The notes beneath the pieces were generated by a model. It made no database searches and was not told the DNA's origin. It was given only the letters and a program-made list of their open reading frames with translations. A stretch of 64,000 bases of DNA from Nocardia terrae (GTDB lineage Bacteria > Actinomycetota > Actinomycetes > Mycobacteriales > Mycobacteriaceae). The DNA is taken from NCBI RefSeq assembly GCF_009760405.1, contig NZ_WRPP01000005.1:372001-436000 (forward strand). The letters run 5' to 3'. Positions 8,996 through 16,456 of this stretch are shown here, in pieces. The stretch's first letter is position 1, and the number at the start of each line of letters is the position of its first letter. The position numbers and the translations under genes were made by a program.

Positions 8996-9402
8996 CCGAC
9001 CGCGCCGCAGCAGGCATGGCAGTACGCCGCGAGGTCCTCGGCGACGCCCACGTCGACCGGGCCGTCGCACGCACCACCGAGTTCACCCGGCCGTTCCAGG
9101 AGTACATCACCGAGTCCGTGTGGGGATCGATCTGGACGCGGCCCGGATTGGATAGGCGCACCCGCAGTTGCGTTACCCTTGCGGTGCTCACCGCCCTCGG
9201 GCGGCACGAGGAGATCGCCATGCACGTGCGCGCCGCGCTCGGTAACGGTCTCAGCGCGGCGGAGATCGCCGAGGTGCTGCTGCACACCGGCGCCTACGCC
9301 GGAGTGCCGGCCGCCAACGCCGCCTTCGCGATCGGGCAGCAGGTGCTGGCCGACCTCGGGCAGAACGCGGCACGGCAGCCATCGGTCGAGGAGGACGAAT
9401 AG
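8992..9402 (+). CDS. pcaC: 4-carboxymuconolactone decarboxylase
   Basis: A 136-residue protein of the CMD/AhpD-like family; decarboxylates 4-carboxymuconolactone to the enol-lactone. The family core TRSCVTLAVLTALGRHEEIAMH and the EVLLHTGAYAGVPAA stretch, including the conserved His residues, are present. The GTG start at 8992 overlaps the pcaD stop and follows AAGGAG at 8981, giving coupled translation. It is a free-standing protein rather than the C-terminal half of a PcaL fusion. Confidence 0.9.
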   Translation: MTDRAAAGMAVRREVLGDAHVDRAVARTTEFTRPFQEYITESVWGSIWTRPGLDRRTRSCVTLAVLTALGRHEEIAMHVRAALGNGLSAAEIAEVLLHTGAYAGVPAANAAFAIGQQVLADLGQNAARQPSVEEDE

Positions 9403-9404
9403 CC

Positions 9405-10220
9405 ATGGGGGAACTCGACAGTCAGGTCGACGACACCACACGCGGCACCCACTACGTGCAATCGCTCGAACGCGGGCTCGCGGTCATCAAGGCATTCAGC
9501 GCCCGCACCCCACAGTTGACGCTGTCCGATGTCGCCCGCGAGACCGGCCTCACCCGCGCCGCGGCCCGCCGCTTCCTGCTCACCCTCACCGACCTCGGCT
9601 ACGTCCGCACCGACGGCAAGCACTTCTCACTCACCGCCAAGGTGCTCGAACTCGGCTACTCCTACCTGTCCAGCATGACCCTGCCCGAAGTGGCACAACC
9701 CCACCTGGAACAGCTCTCCGCGCAGGTACACGAATCCAGCTCCGTCTCGGTCCTGGATGGCCAGGATGTCGTCTACGTCTCCCGCGTCGCGGCCTCCCGC
9801 ATCATGACCGTCAGCATCAACATCGGCACCCGCTTCCCCGCCTACGCCACCTCCATGGGTCACGTCCTGCTGGCCGGACTCCCCGCCCGCGACCTCGACG
9901 CCTACCTGCGCACCACCCCGCTGCAACGATTCACCGCCAACACCATCACCGACCCGGCCGCTCTGCGCGTCGAACTGCAAACCGTACGCGCACAAGGCTA
10001 TTCCCTCGTCGATCAGGAGCTCGAGGAAGGACTCCGCTCCGTCGCAGTCCCGATCCACGACACCTCCGGAGCCGTGGTCGCGGCAGTCAATGTCTCCACC
10101 CATGCTTCCCGCCGCAGCCTCGACGACATCCGCACCAACCTCATCCCCCATCTGCACACCGCAGCCCGCGGCATCGAACGCGACCTGTCCACCGCCAAAC
10201 CCGTCACCCGCCTCGGCTGA
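9405..10220 (+). CDS. pcaR: IclR-family regulator of the pca regulon
   Basis: Last gene of the operon, 271 residues, 2 bp after pcaC. A winged helix-turn-helix covers about residues 20-80 (YVQSLERGLAVIKAF, LSDVARETGLTRAAARRFLLTL) and an IclR effector domain covers about 85-265 (SMTLPEVAQPHLEQL, GTRFPAYATSMGHVLLA). Sequence and context fit PcaR/PobR/CatR-type regulators that sense beta-ketoadipate or protocatechuate. Being within the operon, it is likely autoregulated, and the palindromes at 1583-1782 are the likely targets. Whether it activates or represses cannot be told from sequence. Confidence 0.88.
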   Translation: MGELDSQVDDTTRGTHYVQSLERGLAVIKAFSARTPQLTLSDVARETGLTRAAARRFLLTLTDLGYVRTDGKHFSLTAKVLELGYSYLSSMTLPEVAQPHLEQLSAQVHESSSVSVLDGQDVVYVSRVAASRIMTVSINIGTRFPAYATSMGHVLLAGLPARDLDAYLRTTPLQRFTANTITDPAALRVELQTVRAQGYSLVDQELEEGLRSVAVPIHDTSGAVVAAVNVSTHASRRSLDDIRTNLIPHLHTAARGIERDLSTAKPVTRLG

Positions 10221-10529
10221 GCCGGTGACCGTAAGCTCTCGCCGAATCCGATGGCATTCTCGTGTCATGGAGGCTGGCGACGCGGATCGCGGTCGTCGAA
10301 AGTGATTCCAGCACAGGCCTCCGCGATCTTTGGTTAGCCGACTATTCGCTCACTCTCACGTGTAGCACTCTGCAAATGCTTGGCAGCTCGACACATTAAA
10401 GGGATTCGATCGCAAGATTTCTCCGAAATAGCAGCTACAGTACGATATCCGGGAGATGTGGCCGCACCGATTCCACACTGAACTCGATCACAGTATTGAC
10501 TGCGGGAACATTGCTGCCGAGGATAGGGT
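10221..10529. other. intergenic stretch without a recognised feature
   Basis: About 310 bp between pcaR and the next small gene. It is more AT-rich than its surroundings and has no convincing terminator hairpin or ORF. It probably carries the promoter of the small gene at 10530. Confidence 0.4.
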
Positions 10530-10733
10530 ATGGATATCGATGAGGCGCAGGAAATCCGGATAGTCAGTCAACTGTTGGCCGATTGCAATCCACGAATCCC
10601 GGAGACAGTTGTAGCGATCACCGTCGACGAAGCTCTCCGGAAGTTCGACGGCTGCCCTATCCGAGATTTCGTTCCGCTGCTTGTTCAGCGAATCGCCGCA
10701 AGAAAGCTCGCCGAGTATCCGGACGACGACTAG
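10530..10733 (+). CDS. small three-helix-bundle dimerisation-domain protein
   Basis: A 67-residue acidic protein with a pattern common in Mycobacteriales: an amphipathic helix (EIRIVSQLLADC), a middle helix (VVAITVDEALRKF) and the FDGCPIRDFVPLLVQRIAARKL tail. This matches the small proteins annotated as three-helix bundle dimerisation-domain proteins. No enzymatic role is known. The start ATG is preceded by GAGGAT. It stands alone between the pca operon and a minus-strand amidohydrolase. Confidence 0.7.
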   Translation: MDIDEAQEIRIVSQLLADCNPRIPETVVAITVDEALRKFDGCPIRDFVPLLVQRIAARKLAEYPDDD

Positions 10734-10782
10734 AAGGATTCGGAGCTGTGCGATGCGTGCCGGTTCGCTGCGGACATCGCGC

Positions 10783-11745
10783 TCAGATCTTCAGGCGCGG
10801 GAAGAGCGTCTCACAGTTGCCGCGGTCGACGGCGGCGCGGAGGGAGTCGTCGAGGGGGTAGTTCTCAAACTCGTTGTTGAGGAAAGAGATCGCCGCCGGC
10901 GGGGCGAAGGGGAAGTCGCTGCCGTAGGTGATGTGGTCGGGTTCGGCGACCGCCAGCAGGCTCGGCAGGGCCGTCGGGCTGCTCGATAGCGCGATGTCAT
11001 AGTAGAACTGCTTCAGGAGAGCCATGTGCCCCGCGACCGGGTTCGAGTCCGATTCGACCTGGGGTACAGCTGTATTGGCCGCGAACATGGTCAGGAAGAT
11101 GCGGTAGGCGATGTAGGGGACGAATCCGCCGGCGTGGGCGAGGATGAATTTGATACCCGGATACTTCGTCATTGCTCCGGAGAGGACGAGGCTGATCGCG
11201 GTGCGGGTGGTGTCCAGCAGGAAGTCGGCGGTGAACGTCGGGATGCCGGGTACCGGCTCGGCGGGTAGTTCGCCGGGGTGGATGAACACCACGACCCCGC
11301 GCTCGTGCAGGAACTGCAGCAGGGGCTCGAATCCGGGATCGCCCAGGTAGCGGCCGTCATTGTTGGCGAGCAGCACGATTCCGTCGGCGTGCAGCACGTC
11401 GAGGGCATATGCGGCTTCGGCGAGCGCGCCCTCCACGTCCGGCAGAGTGAGGGTCGCGAAGAACCCGAAGCGGTCCGGCTGCCGCCGCACCAGATCCGCA
11501 CTGTATTCGTTGATCTCCCGCGCCCAGCCCCGCGCCTCAGCGATGTCGCCGAAGTAGACACCGGGCGTGGACAGCGACAGGATCCCGGTCTGAATGCCGT
11601 GGCCGTCCATGAATTCCAGCGCCGCCGACTCCGACCAGGAGGGCAGGTCGATGCCGCCGGGGCGGATCCCCTTGGCATGCATCCACTCCGCGTAGCGCGG
11701 CGGAACGATGTGCTGGTGGGTATCGATGCGGTGTGCGCGGCTCAT
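10783..11745 (-). CDS. amidohydrolase-2 family protein (ACMSD/resorcylate decarboxylase-like)
   Basis: TIM-barrel metal-dependent hydrolase or decarboxylase of 320 residues. The metal ligands are in place: HQH at residues 10-12, His in VVFIHPGE, His in FILAHAGGFVPY, and Asp in ITYGSDFPF. The family includes 2-amino-3-carboxymuconate semialdehyde decarboxylase, gamma-resorcylate decarboxylase and 5-carboxyvanillate decarboxylase, so a non-oxidative decarboxylation or hydrolysis of an aromatic or muconate-like acid is likely; the substrate is unknown. It has no signal peptide. It follows its Tat-exported paralogue (11792-12940) on the same strand with a 46-bp gap. Confidence 0.8.
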   Translation of the reverse strand: MSRAHRIDTHQHIVPPRYAEWMHAKGIRPGGIDLPSWSESAALEFMDGHGIQTGILSLSTPGVYFGDIAEARGWAREINEYSADLVRRQPDRFGFFATLTLPDVEGALAEAAYALDVLHADGIVLLANNDGRYLGDPGFEPLLQFLHERGVVVFIHPGELPAEPVPGIPTFTADFLLDTTRTAISLVLSGAMTKYPGIKFILAHAGGFVPYIAYRIFLTMFAANTAVPQVESDSNPVAGHMALLKQFYYDIALSSSPTALPSLLAVAEPDHITYGSDFPFAPPAAISFLNNEFENYPLDDSLRAAVDRGNCETLFPRLKI

Positions 11746-11791
11746 GCCGATGCCTCTCTCTGGTCTACTTGTCCGGCGAGCGCTCGGCCGG

Positions 11792-12940
11792 TTATGAGGC
11801 GACCGCCGCGGCCAGGCGTGGCAGTTGCCGCAGCGGGTTGATTCGTTCGACTTCCCATCGCTGGTCCGCGTCGAAGATTTCGCTGAGTCCGGGGGCGGGA
11901 TCAGGGTTTCCGGACTGCGGCAGTGTGAGTGCGCTGAAGGGCCAGTCCGAACCGAACGATATATGGTCGCGGCTCATGACCGCCAGAACACTCGCCATGG
12001 CGGCTGCGGATCCGCTCAGCGCGGTGTCGACATAGAAGTTCGAGATCTGATGCTGGATGTCGAGCACCGAAGGCTTCGGCAGGTTCTCGGGCCACAACTG
12101 CCCGAGGACCGTCTGAGAGGCCACGCTGATCCGGTGGGACAGGAACGGCAGGGTGCCGCCTGCGTGCGCGAGTTGGAATCTGATGTTCGGGTAACGCTGG
12201 GTCACTCCGGTCACCATCATCATGGTGGCGGCCCGGGTGGTGTCGAAGGTGAACTCCTCGAGGAAATCCGGCAGCGGCAGTTGAGGTTTCGCATTGTCCG
12301 GGATCGCGGCGGGGTGCACGAAGACGTAGGCCTTGCGCTGGTCCAGTGCGACCATCAGCGGCTCGAAGCGCGGATCGCCCAGGTAGACACCGTTGTAAGC
12401 AGACAGCAGAATCACGCCATCCAGACGCAGCACGTCCAGGGCGTAGATTGCCTCCTCGATGGAAGCAAGGATGTCAGGCATCGGCAGTACCGCAAACGCC
12501 CCGAACCGGGTCGGGTTCGACTTGAACAGTCCAGCCGCATAGGTATTGCAGTAGCGGGCCATATCGTTGGCTTCCTTGCCGGAGAGAAACGACACACCCG
12601 GGTCCGATACGGACAAGGCTTGAGCCTGAATGCCGTAGAAGTCCATGAACCCGATCGCAGCCTCCGGCGACCAATCCGGTGTCGGGTAGCCGCCGATGGT
12701 GAGATGTCCATGCTCGAGCAGCGCGGCCCGGTAATCCGGCGGCAGGAAATGCGCGTGGACATCGATGCGATAGGTGCCGGTCGGCGCGGGCTGTTGGGCG
12801 TGGGCGGGAACCGCCGGCTCGATCGGCAGGGCGGCAGTGGTGGCCGCAGCACCGAGTGCACCGGCGACAACGCCGCCCAGAACGCGGCGGCGGTTGAACA
12901 TTGCGGGACGTTGCGGGAAGGATTCGCGCACTTCGTTCAT
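11792..12940 (-). CDS. Tat-exported amidohydrolase-2 family protein
   Basis: A paralogue of the neighbouring amidohydrolase, 382 residues, with a Tat leader: NRRRVL near residue 16, a hydrophobic Ala/Gly-rich stretch and a likely cleavage after AHA at about residue 48. The mature part has HAH (62-64), His in YVFVHPAAIPD, His in QLAHAGGTLPF and Asp in SFGSDWPFSAL, a complete metal site. Export suggests it acts outside the membrane while the paralogue acts inside. The start at 12940 follows GGAAAG; the in-frame ATG at residue 14 would still keep the Tat motif. It diverges from the TetR at 13040. Confidence 0.8.
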   Translation of the reverse strand: MNEVRESFPQRPAMFNRRRVLGGVVAGALGAAATTAALPIEPAVPAHAQQPAPTGTYRIDVHAHFLPPDYRAALLEHGHLTIGGYPTPDWSPEAAIGFMDFYGIQAQALSVSDPGVSFLSGKEANDMARYCNTYAAGLFKSNPTRFGAFAVLPMPDILASIEEAIYALDVLRLDGVILLSAYNGVYLGDPRFEPLMVALDQRKAYVFVHPAAIPDNAKPQLPLPDFLEEFTFDTTRAATMMMVTGVTQRYPNIRFQLAHAGGTLPFLSHRISVASQTVLGQLWPENLPKPSVLDIQHQISNFYVDTALSGSAAAMASVLAVMSRDHISFGSDWPFSALTLPQSGNPDPAPGLSEIFDADQRWEVERINPLRQLPRLAAAVAS

Positions 12941-12984
12941 CGCTTTCCGGGTAGGAGGACTGCAGGAGGCAGGTCGAAATCGTG

Positions 12985-13002
12985 TCTGATGGATTTGTCA
13001 GA
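12985..13002. promoter_or_regulatory. candidate TetR operator
   Basis: TCTGA-N8-TCAGA is a short inverted repeat in the 99-bp space between the divergent amidohydrolase and tetR genes. The arms are only 5 bp, so support is modest; position is the main argument. Confidence 0.3.
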
Positions 13003-13039
13003 TATGATTCGCATACCGTTTTCGACCGGAAGTGAGACC

Positions 13040-13687
13040 ATGACAGCGGAACCCGCGACTCGGACCCGCATCGACCGACGGCGCGAGCGCACTCGCAACG
13101 CACTGCTCGGTGCGGCGCGGAAGTTCCTGTCGGAGGGGCGTTCCGCGGTCAGCATTCAAGAGATCACCGACGCGGCCGATGTCGGCTTCGGGTCCTTCTA
13201 CAACCACTTCGAATCGAAGGAACAGCTGTTCGACGAGGCTGTGCGCTCGGCGCTGCAGGTCTATGCCGAGATGCGCGACGGCATCGTCCAGCTCTACGAT
13301 GACCCGGCCGAAGTGTTCGCCGTCAGCTTCCGGATGACCGGGCGACTGCAGCGACGGATGCCGGAACTGGTGCGGGTGATCCTGCATTCCGGCATGTCGA
13401 TCCTGCTGCGCGAGGAGGGTCTGGCCCCACGTGCCCGACGAGACATCCTCGCGGCTCAGGAAGCGGGACGCTTCGAGCCGATGGACGCGGACATGGCGAT
13501 CATGGCCGCCGGCGGCGCCCTGCTCGGTCTGCTGCAACTGCTGGACGCACAGCCCGACGCGGACGCCGACGCGCGCACCGACGAGATGACCTTCCACGTG
13601 CTGCGCATGTTCGGCATGAACAAGCACGCCGCACAGAAGCTGGTGAGCAATCCGCTGCCGGATCTGCCCCAACTTCCCGAATCCTGA
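13040..13687 (+). CDS. TetR/AcrR-family regulator
   Basis: A 215-residue regulator with an N-terminal TetR HTH (RERTRNALLGAARKFL, IQEITDAADVGFGSFYNHFESKEQLFDEAV, residues ~15-65). The ATG at 13040 gives the usual length for the family; the upstream in-frame extension has no resemblance. It is divergent from the amidohydrolase pair, which it probably controls, and ends 2 bp before the convergent aldolase gene. The whole protein, including the ligand domain, resembles the TetR at 35324 (shared GxGSFYNHF, FRxTGRLxRRxP, GLAPRARRDI and LRMFG), so the two are paralogues. Confidence 0.88.
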   Translation: MTAEPATRTRIDRRRERTRNALLGAARKFLSEGRSAVSIQEITDAADVGFGSFYNHFESKEQLFDEAVRSALQVYAEMRDGIVQLYDDPAEVFAVSFRMTGRLQRRMPELVRVILHSGMSILLREEGLAPRARRDILAAQEAGRFEPMDADMAIMAAGGALLGLLQLLDAQPDADADARTDEMTFHVLRMFGMNKHAAQKLVSNPLPDLPQLPES

Positions 13688-13689
13688 TC

Positions 13690-14703
13690 TCACCCGGCCC
13701 TGCCGCCGATCCAGTCGAGCGCGATGTCGACGATCATGTCCTCCTGCCCGCCCACCAACCCGCGGCGACCGGCCTCGGTCAGCAGGTCGCGGACGTCCAC
13801 TCCGTAAGTGGCGGAGGCCCTTTCGGCGTGGCGCAGGAAGCTCGAATACACCCCGGCGTAGCCGAGGGTCAGCGTCTCGCGGTCGACCTGAACGGGTCGA
13901 TCCAGTAGCGGACGGATCAGATCGTCGGCGGCATCGGTCAGCCGGTTCAAGTCCGCCCGGTGTTTCCAGCCGCTGAGGTCGGCGACCGCCACGAATGCCT
14001 CCAGCGGCGTATTGCCGGCTCCCGCACCGAGACCCGCCAGCGACGCGTCGACCCGGATCGCGCCCTCTTCCACCGCGACCACGCTGTTGGCCACGGACAG
14101 TGACAGATTCTGGTGCGCGTGGATCCCGATCTCGGTGGTCGGATGCAAAACGTCGCGATAGGCCCGGACCCGTTCCCGCACGCCGCTCATGGTGAGCCGG
14201 CCACCCGAATCGGTGACGTAAACGCAGTGTGCGCCATACGATTCCATGAGCTTCGCCTGGCTCGCGAGACCGGCCGGGGTGTTCATGTGGCTCATCATGA
14301 GGAAGCCGGACACATCCATGCCCAGTTCCCGGGCGTGGGCGATGTGCTGGGCGGCGATATCGGCCTCGGTGCAGTGAGTCGCGATCCGCACCGACCGGAC
14401 ACCGAGATCGTAGGCGCGGCCCAGATCATCGATGGTGCCGATACCGGGCAGCAGCAAGGTCGTCAGCCGAGCGTGGGTGAGCGCGCCCGCCGCCGCTTCG
14501 ATCCACTCCCAGTCGGTGTGGCTGCCCGCGCCGTAGGTCAGGCTGCCGCCGTTCAGGCCGTCGCCGTGGGCGACCTCCACGGCGTCGATTCCGGCGGCAT
14601 CCAACGCGGCGGCAACGGCGGCAACGGTTTTCGGCGTGATGCGATGACGCAGGGCATGCATCCCGTCCCGCAGCGTCACATCCTGGAGGAAGACTTCGGT
14701 CAT
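13690..14703 (-). CDS. mhpE: 4-hydroxy-2-oxovalerate aldolase
   Basis: DmpG/BphI/HsaF-type aldolase of 337 residues, releasing pyruvate and an aldehyde from 4-hydroxy-2-oxoacids. Visible elements are the N-terminal QDVTLRDGMHALRH (divalent-metal Asp and catalytic Arg), VEVAHGDGLNGGSLTYG, GIHAHQNLSLSVANS (metal His pair) and a C-terminal YSSFLRHAERA helix that channels aldehyde to the partner dehydrogenase. It is the last gene of the meta-cleavage operon, and its start overlaps the end of the acetaldehyde dehydrogenase gene (ATGA). The symbol follows the E. coli pathway order. Confidence 0.92.
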   Translation of the reverse strand: MTEVFLQDVTLRDGMHALRHRITPKTVAAVAAALDAAGIDAVEVAHGDGLNGGSLTYGAGSHTDWEWIEAAAGALTHARLTTLLLPGIGTIDDLGRAYDLGVRSVRIATHCTEADIAAQHIAHARELGMDVSGFLMMSHMNTPAGLASQAKLMESYGAHCVYVTDSGGRLTMSGVRERVRAYRDVLHPTTEIGIHAHQNLSLSVANSVVAVEEGAIRVDASLAGLGAGAGNTPLEAFVAVADLSGWKHRADLNRLTDAADDLIRPLLDRPVQVDRETLTLGYAGVYSSFLRHAERASATYGVDVRDLLTEAGRRGLVGGQEDMIVDIALDWIGGRAG

Positions 14704-15644
14704 CGGACACTCTCCGAGGTGGTAGCGGCCATGCGTTCGGCCACCCGCACGGCAGCCGAGGTCATGATGTCGAGGTTCCCGGCGTAGGCGGGCAGATAGT
14801 GTGCGGCGCCCTCGACTTCGAGGAACACCGAAACCTGGTGGGTGACAACCGCGCCACCCGCCAGGGTGCGCACAGATTCAGGGTCGATCGGCGCGATCTG
14901 CACAGCCTGTTTGAGGCGATAGCCAGGCACGTAGGCCGCGACCTCCGCGATCATCGCCTCGATCGAATCTCGCACTGCGGCATGGGTTACCGGGTCGGGG
15001 TCACCGATCAGCGCCAGCACTGTGTCGCGCATGATCAGGGGCGGCTCGGCCGGATTCAGAATGATGATGGCCCGCCCGCTGGTCGCGCCGCCGACGGCTT
15101 CGATGGCGTGCGAGGTGGTTTCGGTGAATTCGTCGATATTGGCGCGGGTTCCCGGCCCCGCCGATTTCGAGGCGATGGAGGCGACGATCTCGGCGTAGGG
15201 CACGGCGGCGACACGGGCGATGGCGGCGACGATCGGGATGGTGGCCTGTCCCCCGCAGGTCACCATGTTGACGTTGGGCGCGTCCAGGTGCTGGTCGATA
15301 TTGACGGCGGGCACGACGAACGGGCCGATGGCGGCCGGAGTCAGGTCGATCAGCCGTTTGCCGTACGGTTCGAGCGCGGCGGCGTTGGCGCGATGCGCGC
15401 CGGCCGATGTCGCGTCGAATACGATCTCGATCTCGTCGAAGTGTGGCATGGCGATGAGCCCTTCGACCCCCTTCGCGGTCGTCGGCACCCCCATACGGTC
15501 GGCGCGGGCCAGGCCATCGGAGGCCGGGTCGATGCCGACCATGGCGGCCATGTCGAGCGTGTCGGAGTGGCGAAGGACCTTGATCATCAGATCGGTGCCG
15601 ATATTGCCCGAGCCGATGACGGCGACCTTGGTGCGGCGGCTCAT
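14700..15644 (-). CDS. mhpF: acetaldehyde dehydrogenase (acylating)
   Basis: DmpF/BphJ/HsaG-type, 314 residues; oxidises the aldolase product to acyl-CoA with NAD and CoA. A Rossmann motif VIGSGNIGTDL lies near the N-terminus and the catalytic Cys is in NMVTCGGQATIPIV. The ATG at 15644 begins the conserved MSRRTKVAVIG and overlaps the upstream hydratase stop (ATGA), so the longer reading frame upstream is not used. It forms a channelling complex with the aldolase in this family. Confidence 0.93.
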   Translation of the reverse strand: MSRRTKVAVIGSGNIGTDLMIKVLRHSDTLDMAAMVGIDPASDGLARADRMGVPTTAKGVEGLIAMPHFDEIEIVFDATSAGAHRANAAALEPYGKRLIDLTPAAIGPFVVPAVNIDQHLDAPNVNMVTCGGQATIPIVAAIARVAAVPYAEIVASIASKSAGPGTRANIDEFTETTSHAIEAVGGATSGRAIIILNPAEPPLIMRDTVLALIGDPDPVTHAAVRDSIEAMIAEVAAYVPGYRLKQAVQIAPIDPESVRTLAGGAVVTHQVSVFLEVEGAAHYLPAYAGNLDIMTSAAVRVAERMAATTSESVR

Positions 15645-16456
15645 TGTTCCTCCAAAGTGAAGTCGACGGTGCCGAGTGTGCTTGCGCCGCTGAATAGTTC
15701 GGAACGAACCCGGGCACCGGTGCGCAGCGGTGCCATCGGTCCGAGCGCTCCCGACAGCACGATCTCCCCGGCGCGCAGCGGATCGCCGAAGTCGCGGGCG
15801 GTGCGAGCCAGCCAGGACAGGGCCTCGAGCGGATCGCCGAGACAGGCCGAACCTGTTCCCGTGGAGACGATCTCGCCATCGATTGCCATGTTCATGGAGA
15901 TTTCGCGGGGTTCGAACTCGGTGAGCGACAGCCGCTCGGGGCCGAGCACGAACCATCCGCTGGAAGCGTTGTCGGCGACGGTGTCGGCGAAACTGATGTC
16001 CCAGTCGGCGATCCGGCTGTCGACGATCTCCAGCGCGGCCGCTGCCCAAGCGACCGCCCCGCGCACGCTCACCGCGTCCAGCTGATCGCCGTCCAGATCG
16101 GCGCTCAGCACGAAGGCCAGTTCGGCCTCTACCTTGGGCTGCAGCAGTCGCGGTCGCTGCGCCACAACGGTTTCGGAGACATTCATATCGCCGAACAGCA
16201 CACCGAAATCCGGCTGGTTCACGCCGAGTTGTTGCTGCACCGCCGGGGAGGTCAACCCGATCTTGCGGCCTACGATCCGCGCACCCGTGGAAAGGCGATC
16301 GTCGATGCCGATGCGCTGCACCGCATAGGCCAAGGCGACGTCATCGGGCCCGATGAGATCGCGGACCGGGGTGGTCGGAAGTCCCGAGCGCACGGCTGCG
16401 GACAATCGTTCGGCAGCCGTTCGCACACGCGGCGAGTCGGTCGAGGTCGCGGTCAC
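15641..16456 (-). CDS. mhpD: 2-keto-4-pentenoate hydratase
   Basis: A 271-residue hydratase of the FAH-like fold that adds water to 2-hydroxypenta-2,4-dienoate. Typical segments are DDVALAYAVQRIGIDDRL, GRKIGLTSPAVQQQLGV, PKVEAELAFVLSADL (metal-binding Glu pair) and VIDSRI-type VDSRIADWDISFADTVADNAS. It starts at GTG 16456, overlapping the hydroxylase stop. Its place between ring-cleavage hydrolase and aldolase fits the meta-cleavage order. Confidence 0.92.
   Translation of the reverse strand: MTATSTDSPRVRTAAERLSAAVRSGLPTTPVRDLIGPDDVALAYAVQRIGIDDRLSTGARIVGRKIGLTSPAVQQQLGVNQPDFGVLFGDMNVSETVVAQRPRLLQPKVEAELAFVLSADLDGDQLDAVSVRGAVAWAAAALEIVDSRIADWDISFADTVADNASSGWFVLGPERLSLTEFEPREISMNMAIDGEIVSTGTGSACLGDPLEALSWLARTARDFGDPLRAGEIVLSGALGPMAPLRTGARVRSELFSGASTLGTVDFTLEEQ

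Noticed and set aside
11825..13687. A 620-codon plus-strand frame that includes the TetR at its end
   Set aside because: Only the part from 13040 encodes a recognisable protein; the upstream part lies opposite the Tat amidohydrolase and has an arginine/glycine-rich shadow composition.
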